A stretch of 64,000 nt of DNA from Massilia sp. Root133 (lineage in GTDB: Bacteria; Pseudomonadota; Gammaproteobacteria; Burkholderiales; Burkholderiaceae_D), in contig NZ_LMEW01000005.1 of NCBI RefSeq assembly GCF_001426525.1, forward strand, positions 229,270 to 293,269, in the 5' to 3' direction. This document shows, piece after piece, positions 44,107 to 55,397 of this stretch. A program made the translations under genes and the position numbers. Every line of letters starts with the position of its first letter. The first letter of the stretch is position 1. A model generated the notes under the pieces. It was not told the DNA's origin. It saw only the letters and a program-made list of their open reading frames with translations, and did not search any database.

Positions 44107-44289
44107 TCGGACCATTATGCAACTAACCGACGGATGTCGTCGCCCGCACCACAACCCCGCCACCAGCACGCCGGGAGGCGCGGGCGGCATGCGATGTAAA
44201 TATGCGCCCCTTCGGACGTGACTGCGCTATGATGTTTTCCCAATGGACGCAACGTGCAAGCGCGCCCGGCCGGTTCCCTGGAGGAGGTC

Positions 44290-46680
44290 GTGAACCTTTC
44301 GCCTTTACCCCTCGCGGTATTCGTCGTCGACGCGGCAGGGAGGATCACGAGCTGGAACCGCGCCTGCGAAAAGCTGGCGGGCTATGGCGCGGCGGACATC
44401 CGTCACTGCAGCCTCGACCAGATCATCGCCTTCGACGACCCGGCCACCGTGACCTGGATCGGCGACCGCGTCAACGAAGATTCGACGGGAGAACTGATTT
44501 GCGCGGACGGGCACCGGGTGCCGGTGCGGGTGACGGTGGCTCCGCAATCGCTCGATCCCGACCAGCCCGGCGGCTACAGCGTCATCGTCGTGCCGCGTGC
44601 CGGCCTGGCCCCGACCCGTTACGCATTGATCCAGGACCTGCCCATCGCCGACATCATCGAGGAATTGCCGTGCGTGTTCTACGTCATCGACCAGAGCGGG
44701 CATCTGCTGTTGTGGAACCACCAGCTGGAAGACGCGCTCGAGATGGCGAGCGAAGAGTTGCCGACATTTAACGTTCAGAATTTTTTCGACGAGCGTGACC
44801 AGGCGATGATCGTGGAAAAAATCCTGAACGCCTTCGAGCGCGGCAGGTCGTACCACGAGGCTGACCTCGTCGGGAAGCACGGCAAGCGCACGACCTTCCT
44901 GTTCCATTGCTCGCGTGCGAGCCTGGGCAGCCTGCCGGTCGTGTTCGGCACGGGCCTCGACATCACGTCGCGCAAGGAAGCCGAGCGCGGCCTGCGCGTG
45001 CGCGAGCGGGCCATGTACGCGAGCGTGAACGCGATCGTGATCACGTGCTGCGCGGACGGAGCCGACAACGTGATCGAGTACGTGAATCCCGCGTTCGAGC
45101 AGATCACCGGCTACACGCTGGCCGAGGTGAAGGGCCGCAATCCGCGCTTCATGCGCGTCGAGGATTGCGACGTGGGCGAGCAGCACCGCATCCACGACGC
45201 CGTCGCGCGCCGGCAGAGCGTGCGCGCCGTCCTGCGCAACCGGCGCAAGAACGGCGAGATCTTCTGGAACGACTTGCGCATCGATCCCGTCGGCAGCATG
45301 GAGGGCGAGGTGACGCACTTCGTCGGCGTGATCAACGATATCACCGAAGCCCGCCATTACGAGCGCCGGCTGCAACACCTGGCGCACCACGACGCGCTCA
45401 CCGGGCTCGCCAACCGCACGCTGCTGCTGGAACGCCTGAAGGCGGCAATCGATGCGGCGTCGTCCCATCGCCGCCAGGGCGCGCTCGCGTTCCTCGACCT
45501 CGACAACTTCAAGCACATCAACGACACCTTCGGCCACGAAGCCGGCGACGCCGTCCTGCGCGAGATCGCGGCCCGCCTGCGCGACAGCATGCGCGAGGAA
45601 GACACGGTGGCGCGCCTGGGCGGCGACGAATTCGTCCTCGTGATCGCCGAGCAGACCGACGTGACCCAGCTGGCCTGCCTCGTCGAGCGGGTGCGCCAGA
45701 GCGTGTCGGCGCCCGTCGTCGTCGAGGGCAAGGAGATCCTGCCCGGCACGAGCATCGGCGTCAGCCTGTTCCCGCAGGACGGGCGCACGGTCGACGCCGT
45801 CATGCGCGCGGCCGACGCCGCCATGTACCACGCCAAGACCCTCGGCCGCAACAACGTGCAGTTCTATTCGGAGGAACTGAACCAGGTGGTGCACCAGCAC
45901 CTGTTGCTGGAAGCGAGCCTGAGCCGGGCGATCCGCAACGGCGAACTGGTGCTCGGCTACCAGCCGAAGGTCGATCTGCGCACGGGCAAGGTGGTGGGCG
46001 CCGAGGCGCTCGTGCGCTGGCAGCATCCGGTCGACGGCATCATCGCGCCCGACATCTTCATTCCCGTCGCCGAGCAGACGGGCCTGATCATCCCGCTGGG
46101 CGACTGGGTGCTCGACGAGGCATGCGCCACGCTGCACGCGCTCGCCGCCGTGGGCATCGAGGACTTCGTCATCGCGGTGAACCTGTCCGCCCGCCAGCTG
46201 CGCCAGCGCCGCTTCGTGAACCGGCTGGCGGACACGCTGGCGCGGCACGGCGTCCCCGCGCACCGCCTGGAGCTGGAAGTGACGGAGAGCCAGCTGATGG
46301 ACCACCCGGAAGAAGCGCGCGACGCGCTGGCCCAGTTGAAGCTGCTGGGCGTACGCCTGTCGATCGACGATTTCGGGACCGGTTACTCGAGCCTCAGCCA
46401 CCTGCAGAAATTCCCCGTCGACTGCATCAAGATCGACCGGTCGTTCCTCGGCGGAGGCACGGATCCGGACGACGGCCATGAAGTCATCACGCGCGCCATC
46501 ATCGCGCTCGGCCACAATCTCAAGCTGCAGGTGATCGCGGAAGGCGTCGAGACGATCGAGCAGCTGACGTTCCTGCGCGATCACGACTGCGACCAGATGC
46601 AGGGCTATTATTTCAGTCCGGCCCTGGCCCAGGACGGGCTGCAGGAGATGTTGCGGCGCGACGCGCGTCTGCCGATGTAG
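44290..46680 (+). CDS. PAS-PAS-PAS-GGDEF-EAL c-di-GMP signalling protein
   Basis: About 796 residues. Three PAS domains lie at about 5-110, 125-235 and 240-350; the third has ITGYTLAEVKGRNPRFMR, like a LOV core but without the flavin-binding Cys. The GGDEF domain (about 365-530) has intact RLGGDEF (near 444). The EAL domain (about 545-790) has GAEALVRW (near 572) and IDDFGTGYSSLSHLQKFPVDCIKIDRSF. Both synthesis and hydrolysis of c-di-GMP are therefore possible. No membrane helix. The GTG at 44290 is chosen because GGAGGAGG precedes it; an upstream in-frame GTG at 44254 would add 12 residues. Confidence 0.9.
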   Translation: MNLSPLPLAVFVVDAAGRITSWNRACEKLAGYGAADIRHCSLDQIIAFDDPATVTWIGDRVNEDSTGELICADGHRVPVRVTVAPQSLDPDQPGGYSVIVVPRAGLAPTRYALIQDLPIADIIEELPCVFYVIDQSGHLLLWNHQLEDALEMASEELPTFNVQNFFDERDQAMIVEKILNAFERGRSYHEADLVGKHGKRTTFLFHCSRASLGSLPVVFGTGLDITSRKEAERGLRVRERAMYASVNAIVITCCADGADNVIEYVNPAFEQITGYTLAEVKGRNPRFMRVEDCDVGEQHRIHDAVARRQSVRAVLRNRRKNGEIFWNDLRIDPVGSMEGEVTHFVGVINDITEARHYERRLQHLAHHDALTGLANRTLLLERLKAAIDAASSHRRQGALAFLDLDNFKHINDTFGHEAGDAVLREIAARLRDSMREEDTVARLGGDEFVLVIAEQTDVTQLACLVERVRQSVSAPVVVEGKEILPGTSIGVSLFPQDGRTVDAVMRAADAAMYHAKTLGRNNVQFYSEELNQVVHQHLLLEASLSRAIRNGELVLGYQPKVDLRTGKVVGAEALVRWQHPVDGIIAPDIFIPVAEQTGLIIPLGDWVLDEACATLHALAAVGIEDFVIAVNLSARQLRQRRFVNRLADTLARHGVPAHRLELEVTESQLMDHPEEARDALAQLKLLGVRLSIDDFGTGYSSLSHLQKFPVDCIKIDRSFLGGGTDPDDGHEVITRAIIALGHNLKLQVIAEGVETIEQLTFLRDHDCDQMQGYYFSPALAQDGLQEMLRRDARLPM

Positions 46681-46699
46681 ATGCCGGAGGAGGTGGACG

Positions 46700-46987
46700 A
46701 TGATGACGACGAATGTCGACGCCGTGCGCAGCGATGTGCGCCGGGTGCTGCTGGCCACGCTGGCCATCCTGCTCGTGCCGGCCGTGGCGATGCGCTTCAC
46801 GCACGAGGTCGACTGGGGCGCCGGCGATTTTCTCGTTGGCGGAGCGCTGCTGGCCGGAACCGGCCTGGCTTACGTACTCGCGAAGCGGCGTATCGCGGGC
46901 CGGGCGGGCCGCCTGCTGGTCGGCGGCCTGCTTGCGCTCGGGCTGCTCCTCGCGTGGGCAGAACTCGCCGTCGGCGTATTCCACTGA
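46700..46987 (+). CDS. Small hydrophobic membrane protein, 95 aa
   Basis: A 95-residue protein with three predicted membrane helices (about 17-33, 43-60 and 72-92). The segment MRFTHEVDWGAGDFLVGGALLAGTGLAYVLAKR resembles small uncharacterised proteins of proteobacteria. Start ATG 46700 has GGAGGAGG 9 bp upstream. It lies 19 bp after the EAL gene and is convergent with the PAS-GGDEF gene (stop at 46998). Function not recognised; co-transcription suggests a link with the c-di-GMP protein. Confidence 0.78.
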   Translation: MMTTNVDAVRSDVRRVLLATLAILLVPAVAMRFTHEVDWGAGDFLVGGALLAGTGLAYVLAKRRIAGRAGRLLVGGLLALGLLLAWAELAVGVFH

Positions 46988-46997
46988 CGCCGGCCTG

Positions 46998-49670
<2,673 letters not shown>

Positions 49671-49895
49671 GGCCGTTCCAGGTGGTGTGAACGGCGGCGG
49701 GGCAGGGGCCGCAAGGAAGGCGCTCGCCGGGTGTTGGGGCGAGTGTCCGGGGGAATGGTAACACTAAATTCCTCACGGAAAGTTTCATTTTTGTGGAATG
49801 TGGCGCGACGACTACGTTGCAGTTCACATATTGCACGGGCGCTGACATAGTAAAATGGAGGCCCGCGTTCCCCTCCTGGCAAAGGATGTTTCCCC

Positions 49896-50189
49896 ATGGC
49901 GCCGATCGATCTCAACGGCTATGACCTCGCCGAACTGAAAGGTTTGCTTTTCGATATCGAGCAGGAAATCAAGCGCCGCGCGCGCGACGAGCGCGACCGG
50001 GCGCGCGACCGCATCCACGCGCTCGCGGCCGGCGCGGGCATCCCACTCGACGCGCTCGTCGAGACCGCGGCGCCGCGCTACCGCAATCCGGCCGACAGCG
50101 GCCAGACCTGGACGGGCCGCGGGCGCCAGCCCCGCTGGATCGCTGAGGCGCTGGCCAGCGGGCGCTCGCTGGACGATTTCAAGATCTGA
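49896..50189 (+). CDS. H-NS family nucleoid protein
   Basis: A 97-residue protein: coiled N-terminal half (DLAELKGLLFDIEQEIKRRARDERDRARDRIHAL) and a C-terminal DNA-binding motif YRNPADSGQTWTGRGRQPRWIAEALASGRSLDDF, which contains the AT-hook-like TWTGRGRQPRWI of H-NS. Members of this family silence AT-rich and horizontally acquired genes. ATG 49896 has AAAGGA 9 bp upstream. Its 3' end overlaps the convergent epimerase gene by 11 bp. Confidence 0.9.
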   Translation: MAPIDLNGYDLAELKGLLFDIEQEIKRRARDERDRARDRIHALAAGAGIPLDALVETAAPRYRNPADSGQTWTGRGRQPRWIAEALASGRSLDDFKI

Positions 50190-51132
50190 GCATCGGCGAC
50201 GTGTAAGCCGGATCGTGGGCAAAGGGAAGCGGCCGGTTTGCGCGCAGCGTGGCGAGGACCGCTGCGAAATCGGTCCGGCAGCGGAATCCCAGGTCGCGTT
50301 CGATCGCGGCCGCGTCGTACACGCGGCCGATGCTGGCCGGCAGCGACCAGCCCCGGGCTGCGTAGAGCCTGGCCGCGTCCGGGAAGTGCCGGGCGATCAC
50401 CGCCGGCGCGTCCGTCTTCAGCCGGGCCGCCTCCGCGCGGTCGAAGGGCGTCGGCGCCGACACGACGTACAGGCCGAAGCCGATGGCCGGCGCCTTCTCC
50501 AGCGCGGCGAGGTGCGCGCGCGCGCAGTCTTCGACGGTCAGGCGGCGGTGCAGGAATTCGTTCGCCTTCATGTTTTCGCCGGCAAGATGGTCGTGCGTGT
50601 CATCCTCTTCCGGGAAGAATCGTGCCGTCCTCAGCACGATCACGGGCAGGCCGTGGTCCGCATGGAACAGCCGCGCCAGCTCCTCGGCCGTGCGCTTGGT
50701 CACGCCATAGATGTTCCGGGGCTGCAGCGGTCCGCTCGTCTCGTCCAGCCAGACGGCGGCGGGCGCGGTCTCGGCGCGGATGGCCTGCGTGATCATCAGC
50801 GAGGTGGTCGACGTGAACACGAACCGGCTCGCGCCGTGGGCCACGGCCGCTTCCAGCAGGTTGAGCGTCCCGGTGACGTTCACGTCGACGAACGCCTGGC
50901 GCGGATAGCGCGCGATGTCGGGTTTGTGGAGCGCGGCCGCGTGGATCACGCCGTCGAACCGGTGATCGGCGAACAGGCGCCGGACCAGCGGCGCGTCGGC
51001 GACGCTGCCGACCACGTCGGTGTGCGGGCCGGGCGCCACGTCGAGGCCGAGCGGGACGTGGCCCGCCTGCCGCAGCAAAGGGGACAGGAAGCGGCCAAGC
51101 CAGCCGGAGGAGCCGGTCAGGAGAATTTGCAT
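50179..51132 (-). CDS. NAD-dependent epimerase/dehydratase (extended SDR)
   Basis: A 317-residue sugar-nucleotide epimerase-like protein. It has QILLTGSSGWLGRFLSPLL (TGxxGxxG), FTSTTSLMI, and the catalytic YGVTK (Tyr/Lys, about 165-170), with DGVIHAAALH and AFVDVNVTGTLNLLEAA. The substrate is not identifiable; the extended SDR family includes nucleotide-sugar epimerases and dehydratases. ATG 51132 was chosen since the frame extends upstream with no ribosome site. Convergent overlap of 11 bp with H-NS. Divergent from the VOC gene at 51216. Confidence 0.85.
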   Translation of the reverse strand: MQILLTGSSGWLGRFLSPLLRQAGHVPLGLDVAPGPHTDVVGSVADAPLVRRLFADHRFDGVIHAAALHKPDIARYPRQAFVDVNVTGTLNLLEAAVAHGASRFVFTSTTSLMITQAIRAETAPAAVWLDETSGPLQPRNIYGVTKRTAEELARLFHADHGLPVIVLRTARFFPEEDDTHDHLAGENMKANEFLHRRLTVEDCARAHLAALEKAPAIGFGLYVVSAPTPFDRAEAARLKTDAPAVIARHFPDAARLYAARGWSLPASIGRVYDAAAIERDLGFRCRTDFAAVLATLRANRPLPFAHDPAYTSPMLRS

Positions 51133-51215
51133 GTTCGATGTCGAAGTCGTGGGGTGCCGTTCGTCGTCAGGGTGCGGGACCCGTTTTCCAACCAACATTA
51201 TGACAAGAGGACATC

Positions 51216-51614
51216 ATGAACAAGCAAATCATCTTCAACCTGGCGGTGCAGGACCTGGACCGTTCGAAGGCCTTTTTTTCGGCGCTCGGCTTCACCATCA
51301 ATCCGCGCTACAGCAACGAGAACGCGCTGTTCATGAACGTCGTCGACGACACCCTGCACGTCATGCTGATGACGGAAGCGTTCTTCGAGTCCCTCATCAA
51401 CAAGCCGGCCGTGCGGGCGCGCGACGCCAACGAGGTGATCATCTGCCTGAGCTGCGAAAGCCGCGACGAGGTCGACAGCCTGATCGCCCGGGCGCAGGCG
51501 GCGGGTGCGCGGATTCCGCACCCGCCCGAGGATCATGGCTTCATGTACGACCAGGGCTTCGAGGACCTCGACGGCCATCTGTGGAACCTGGTCTGGACTG
51601 CGCCGCAGGAATGA
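51216..51614 (+). CDS. VOC-family (glyoxalase/bleomycin resistance-like) protein
   Basis: A 132-residue vicinal-oxygen-chelate fold protein. It begins IIFNLAVQDLDRSKAFFSALGFTINPRYSNENALFMNV and ends EDHGFMYDQGFEDLDGHLWNLVWTA, the YDQGFEDLDGHLW region being the metal-ligand Glu side of the fold. Family members bind small molecules or metals. ATG 51216 has AAGAGG. Convergent with the NHL gene (stop at 51619). Substrate unknown. Confidence 0.88.
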   Translation: MNKQIIFNLAVQDLDRSKAFFSALGFTINPRYSNENALFMNVVDDTLHVMLMTEAFFESLINKPAVRARDANEVIICLSCESRDEVDSLIARAQAAGARIPHPPEDHGFMYDQGFEDLDGHLWNLVWTAPQE

Positions 51615-51618
51615 CCCG

Positions 51619-52836
51619 TCAGGGCAGTTGCACGCGGACCACGCCGTCGGAGACGGTCACATAGAGACGGCCTTTGTCGTCGATCGCCAGGCCTCCTGGA
51701 TTGTTGAGGCCGCCGGGGAGGGGGCCGGGGCGCGTCTGCCACAGGCCGACCTGGCCGGCCACGGTCGTGACCACGCCGCCCGGCGTGATCTTGCGGATCG
51801 TCTGGTTGCCGCCGTCGACGACGTACAGGTTGTCCGCTTTGTCGATCACCATCTCTCCCGGCCCGTTGAATTGCGCCGCCGTGCCGGTACCGTCGGCCGC
51901 GCCGGGTTTGTCGGCGGTGCCCGCGAAGATGCTGGCCGAGCCGCCCGGGGTGACCTTGACGATGATGTGGCGTTTCAAATCCGAGATATAGCCGTTGCCG
52001 GCGCGGTCCACTGCAAGGCCCGTCAAGGCCACGCCCAGCATCCCGGCGGTGGCGCTCAAATCGGCCGGAAACTGATAGCTCACAGGAGGGCTTGGGTCGG
52101 AATAGCCCGGCACGAACGAGCCGGACTCCTGGACGAACAGGAGGCGGCCGCCGCCGTTGCTGTCCACGGTCCGCCAGCCGCGATGTTGCGCTTCGTGGCT
52201 CCCGGTGGCGGGAGTGCTGGAGCCTCCTCCAGCCATGATCGCGGTCGTCGCGTACAACGTGCCGTCGGGGCCAAGCGCCAGCGTGGACGGATTGTCCCCC
52301 AGGTTCTGCGGCAGGAGACGGTTGGCCGGCGCATGCGTCGGGAACCTCGACAGCGACATCGTGCTGGTGACCCCGTCCAGCGTGATGCGGCGCAGGGCGA
52401 TGGCAGGCGACCCGTCATAAGTTTGTAAGCCCCAGCCGTCCAGGGCGTAGAGCACCTGGCTGTTCTTATCGAAAAGAAGCTTCGCGATCTGCTTCGTAAA
52501 GCCGGCCGCACTGCCGGTACCATCCGTCCCCGGGGGCACGCCATCCTTGCCGACAAAGCCGGACACGACGCCGTCCTGCGTCAATTTGAAAATCGTGGCG
52601 TTGGCGTCGTTCGCCACGAACAATGTGTCGTCAGGGCCGACCGCGATGGCGCCCCTGAGGTAATTGCCGGTCGGGTTGTTGGCCAACAGGACGATGGCCT
52701 GGTTATTCACGGGCGGCGTGCTCGGCGCCGTCGTATCCGGTGAGCCGCCTCCACCGCCGCACGACGTCAGCAATGTGGCGGTTGCCGCGACGAGGATGGC
52801 ACGGCGTGCGGATACGGTGGCAGGTATGTTGAACAC
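51619..52836 (-). CDS. NHL-repeat lipoprotein
   Basis: A lipoprotein of about 405 residues: signal then lipobox LLTSC (near residue 25), poly-Gly spacer, then six NHL-type beta-propeller blades, for example GAIAVGPDDTLFVANDANATIFKLTQDG, GPGEMVIDKADNLYVVDGGNQTIRKITPGGVVTTVAG and GGLAIDDKGRLYVTVSDGVVRV. NHL propellers bind proteins or ligands at the surface. I chose the GTG at 52836 (fits signal and lipobox); an in-frame ATG at 52878 would add 14 residues with two acidic positions. Function unknown. Confidence 0.75.
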   Translation of the reverse strand: MFNIPATVSARRAILVAATATLLTSCGGGGGSPDTTAPSTPPVNNQAIVLLANNPTGNYLRGAIAVGPDDTLFVANDANATIFKLTQDGVVSGFVGKDGVPPGTDGTGSAAGFTKQIAKLLFDKNSQVLYALDGWGLQTYDGSPAIALRRITLDGVTSTMSLSRFPTHAPANRLLPQNLGDNPSTLALGPDGTLYATTAIMAGGGSSTPATGSHEAQHRGWRTVDSNGGGRLLFVQESGSFVPGYSDPSPPVSYQFPADLSATAGMLGVALTGLAVDRAGNGYISDLKRHIIVKVTPGGSASIFAGTADKPGAADGTGTAAQFNGPGEMVIDKADNLYVVDGGNQTIRKITPGGVVTTVAGQVGLWQTRPGPLPGGLNNPGGLAIDDKGRLYVTVSDGVVRVQLP

Positions 52837-52946
52837 GGATCGATCTCTTTCTATCGCAAGCCTGGCCGGCGTGGCCACGGCATGCAGGATAGCAAGAGAA
52901 CGATATAAAAATTCTCACGAATGGTCACGACGAGAATGTCGTGGTT

Positions 52947-54041
52947 TTATTTCTTGGCTGCAGGAGCCGGGACGCTCATCAGCGCCCCCGTCAGGTAAGT
53001 CTTCATGCGCGCGGCGAACCGCCGCTCGACCAGGACGTGCACGCCGTACGCGGCGCCGAGCACGGCGGCGATCATGCCCCAGAACAGCAGATGGGCGTTT
53101 ACAGCTGGATAAAAGCGGTTGAACACGAGATAGCCGATGTTCTGGTGCAGCAGATACAGCGGATAGCTGATCGCCCCGGCCAACGGCCAGCGATAGCGGG
53201 CGAGCGAGCCCGTCCGGCCCAGTGCGATCAGCAGCATCACCACGAAGAACAGGGTCAGGATGCCGATGACGATACCGGCGTTTAGGGTCGACATCGCGTT
53301 CTCGGCGCGCACCTTGCGCACGATAACCCCGGACTGGAAGAGGGCGAGGCCCCAGGCGCCCGCGAGCACCGTCAACCTGCTCACGGCCGCACCTTTTTTC
53401 CAGATCAGGAAGCAGGTGGCGCCGGCGATGAAATACGCCGCGTAATCGAAGATCAGCAGGGTACGGACGACATGCAGCGCGCCTGCCGGCGCCGACGCGT
53501 CAGGGAACAGCGAGAGGAGTGCGAGCGCGATACATGCCAGCAGCCACATGGCGAGGTAGCGCTGCGCCTGGTGAATTTGCCCGATGACCAGGAGCGCAGC
53601 GACCAGCGCATAGAACCGGATCTCGACCAGCAACGACCAGTAAGCTCCTTCCAGCAGCGGCACCCTGAACAGGTCGGCGACCATCGTCATGTTGACGGCG
53701 TACTGGACGAACGTGACGTCGGGTCGCGCGGCCAGTGCGATGCTGGCGAGAAAGGTGATCGTGCAGCACGTCCAGAACGCGGGGTAAAGCCGTACGACGC
53801 GGGAGATGCAAAAGTCGCGCAGGCGCGCGCTGGCGGCCGCGGTCATCAGGACGACGAACCCGCTGATCATGAAAAACAGTTCGACCCCGAGGAAGCCGTA
53901 TTCGGCGACGGGCGCCAGCAGCGGGTACGGCATCGCCGAGAACCCGCCGGCCGGCCCGCGGTAGGCGTAGTGAAAGAAGACGACGGCGAGCGCCGCCAGG
54001 AATCGCAAAAGATCGATCTCGTTGACTCTGGCGCGTGTCAT
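52947..54041 (-). CDS. Acyltransferase-3 family protein (OafA/YrhL-like O-acetyltransferase)
   Basis: A 364-residue inner-membrane protein with about 10 helices. Characteristic: the N-terminal FFHYAYRG (the conserved His), FLGVELFFMISGFVVLM, RVVRLYPAFW, and SYPLYLLHQNIGYLVF. This family transfers acetyl or other acyl groups to surface polysaccharides or lipids. It follows the Wzy-like gene by 24 bp. Likely an O-acetylation step in polysaccharide synthesis; the acceptor is unknown. Confidence 0.88.
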   Translation of the reverse strand: MTRARVNEIDLLRFLAALAVVFFHYAYRGPAGGFSAMPYPLLAPVAEYGFLGVELFFMISGFVVLMTAAASARLRDFCISRVVRLYPAFWTCCTITFLASIALAARPDVTFVQYAVNMTMVADLFRVPLLEGAYWSLLVEIRFYALVAALLVIGQIHQAQRYLAMWLLACIALALLSLFPDASAPAGALHVVRTLLIFDYAAYFIAGATCFLIWKKGAAVSRLTVLAGAWGLALFQSGVIVRKVRAENAMSTLNAGIVIGILTLFFVVMLLIALGRTGSLARYRWPLAGAISYPLYLLHQNIGYLVFNRFYPAVNAHLLFWGMIAAVLGAAYGVHVLVERRFAARMKTYLTGALMSVPAPAAKK

Positions 54042-54065
54042 GGCGTGAAGCTCGAAGCAGCGGAT

Positions 54066-55277
54066 TCAGTGGTGCGCGACCATGCCTGCGGGCGCGATGG
54101 CCCCCGGTACGGTACTTCGCGCGCCGGGTTGCACGCGCTTGTCCAGCATCTGTCTGCTCGAGATCGCAAACAGGAGGAATATCCAGATCGGTGCCTCGTA
54201 GAAATACATGATGCAATACGCGGGGATCAGGACGATGAACGTCGCCAGGATGAGGCCGTGCAGAGCGAATATGCGCAGCAGGATCAACGCCAACGGCAAC
54301 GTCACGATGATGCCGCCGCGGCTGACCAGGTTCAGGATGACGCCGATGTCCTGGTAATGGCATCCGATGCACGGATCGGCTCCATAGCCGAACCCCGTGA
54401 ACTTCTCTTCCACGCCGGCATCCAGGTAGGTGTTTATGCCCTGCATCTTGAACGACAGGCTGGGATCGTGGCCGCCGAAGCGGGTCATCAGGTGGTCGAT
54501 GAAATTGGAGGCGTAAATGTAGAAAACGACGACGGACAGTGCGATGACGATCTCGAGTAAGCCGATGCGCTTGCGCCACAGCCAGCCGAGTAGCAGCAAC
54601 AGCACGGAAACGAAAAAGATCGAGGATGCGGCATGCGTCATCAGCACGGAAATGATGGTTCCGACCGCCAGGACGATGCGCTTTTTGCTGAACTCGGCCG
54701 AAAACGCGTAAATGGCCAGCATGCACGATACGTAGTTGGTGTAAGTGCCGGGCTCCACATGCAGGCCCGCAAAGCGGGCGATGTTGAAGTATTCCTCGGT
54801 GACCCGGCTTTCCGTTCCGAACACGAGTTGATGAACGTCGTAGATCGAATGTGTGACGAAATAGTACAGGATCACCTGGATGGTCAGCGTCAGTACGTTT
54901 ATCCCGATCAGGCATGCCAGCGCCGCCTCGAATTCCCTCCTGTACGAAAATCGCGCTTCGAAGATCGCGATGGCCAACGCCAGGTTGGCGGCGATCAGCA
55001 GGACGAATTGCGGTGGCACCGGTTTGACGACGACCACGTGAAAAACCAGTGTGAACAGCAGCGTCGCCACGAGCAGGGAAGGCAGTTTCATCCGGATCTT
55101 CCCGAGGAACACCAGAGGCGACATGGCCACCATGGCCACGCCCGCCGCGAGATACTTCGGCAGCATCGTGGCGCGGGTGCCGGATTCTTCGAAAGGCGTG
55201 AATAACAGGAAGAGCGCGACGAGAAACGCCAGGAAGAACAAGATCGAGAAACCCGACGGAGAGCGCTTGTTCTTCAT
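54066..55277 (-). CDS. Polytopic membrane protein, possible Wzy-like polysaccharide polymerase
   Basis: A 403-residue membrane protein with about 11 hydrophobic segments and a long periplasmic loop (about 145-185, YDVHQLVFGTESRVTEEYFNIARFAGLHVEPGTYTNYVSCML). The pattern of many helices, a loop and a helix-rich C-terminus fits O-antigen ligase/polymerase (Wzy/WaaL) families, but no strict signature is visible. The surrounding 52.9-55.3 kb is AT-richer than the rest of the window. ATG 55277 has no strong ribosome site; the frame is open further upstream. Together with the acyltransferase it suggests a surface-polysaccharide pair. Confidence 0.6.
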   Translation of the reverse strand: MKNKRSPSGFSILFFLAFLVALFLLFTPFEESGTRATMLPKYLAAGVAMVAMSPLVFLGKIRMKLPSLLVATLLFTLVFHVVVVKPVPPQFVLLIAANLALAIAIFEARFSYRREFEAALACLIGINVLTLTIQVILYYFVTHSIYDVHQLVFGTESRVTEEYFNIARFAGLHVEPGTYTNYVSCMLAIYAFSAEFSKKRIVLAVGTIISVLMTHAASSIFFVSVLLLLLGWLWRKRIGLLEIVIALSVVVFYIYASNFIDHLMTRFGGHDPSLSFKMQGINTYLDAGVEEKFTGFGYGADPCIGCHYQDIGVILNLVSRGGIIVTLPLALILLRIFALHGLILATFIVLIPAYCIMYFYEAPIWIFLLFAISSRQMLDKRVQPGARSTVPGAIAPAGMVAHH

Positions 55278-55397
55278 GGCTGGACCAAGATTTCCGGGAT
55301 GAATAAGGTCGCCGAAGTCCCCGTCCGGGGACGGGGTGGCTGGCGCGCACCCGTCAAGCATGCGCTACGATGCTGAAGCTCGTTTGATGTGACTCAA

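Noticed and set aside
45001..45360. LOV photoreceptor domain in the c-di-GMP protein
   Set aside because: The core reads GRNPRFMR; the flavin-binding Cys of GRNCRFLQ is missing, so it is called PAS.
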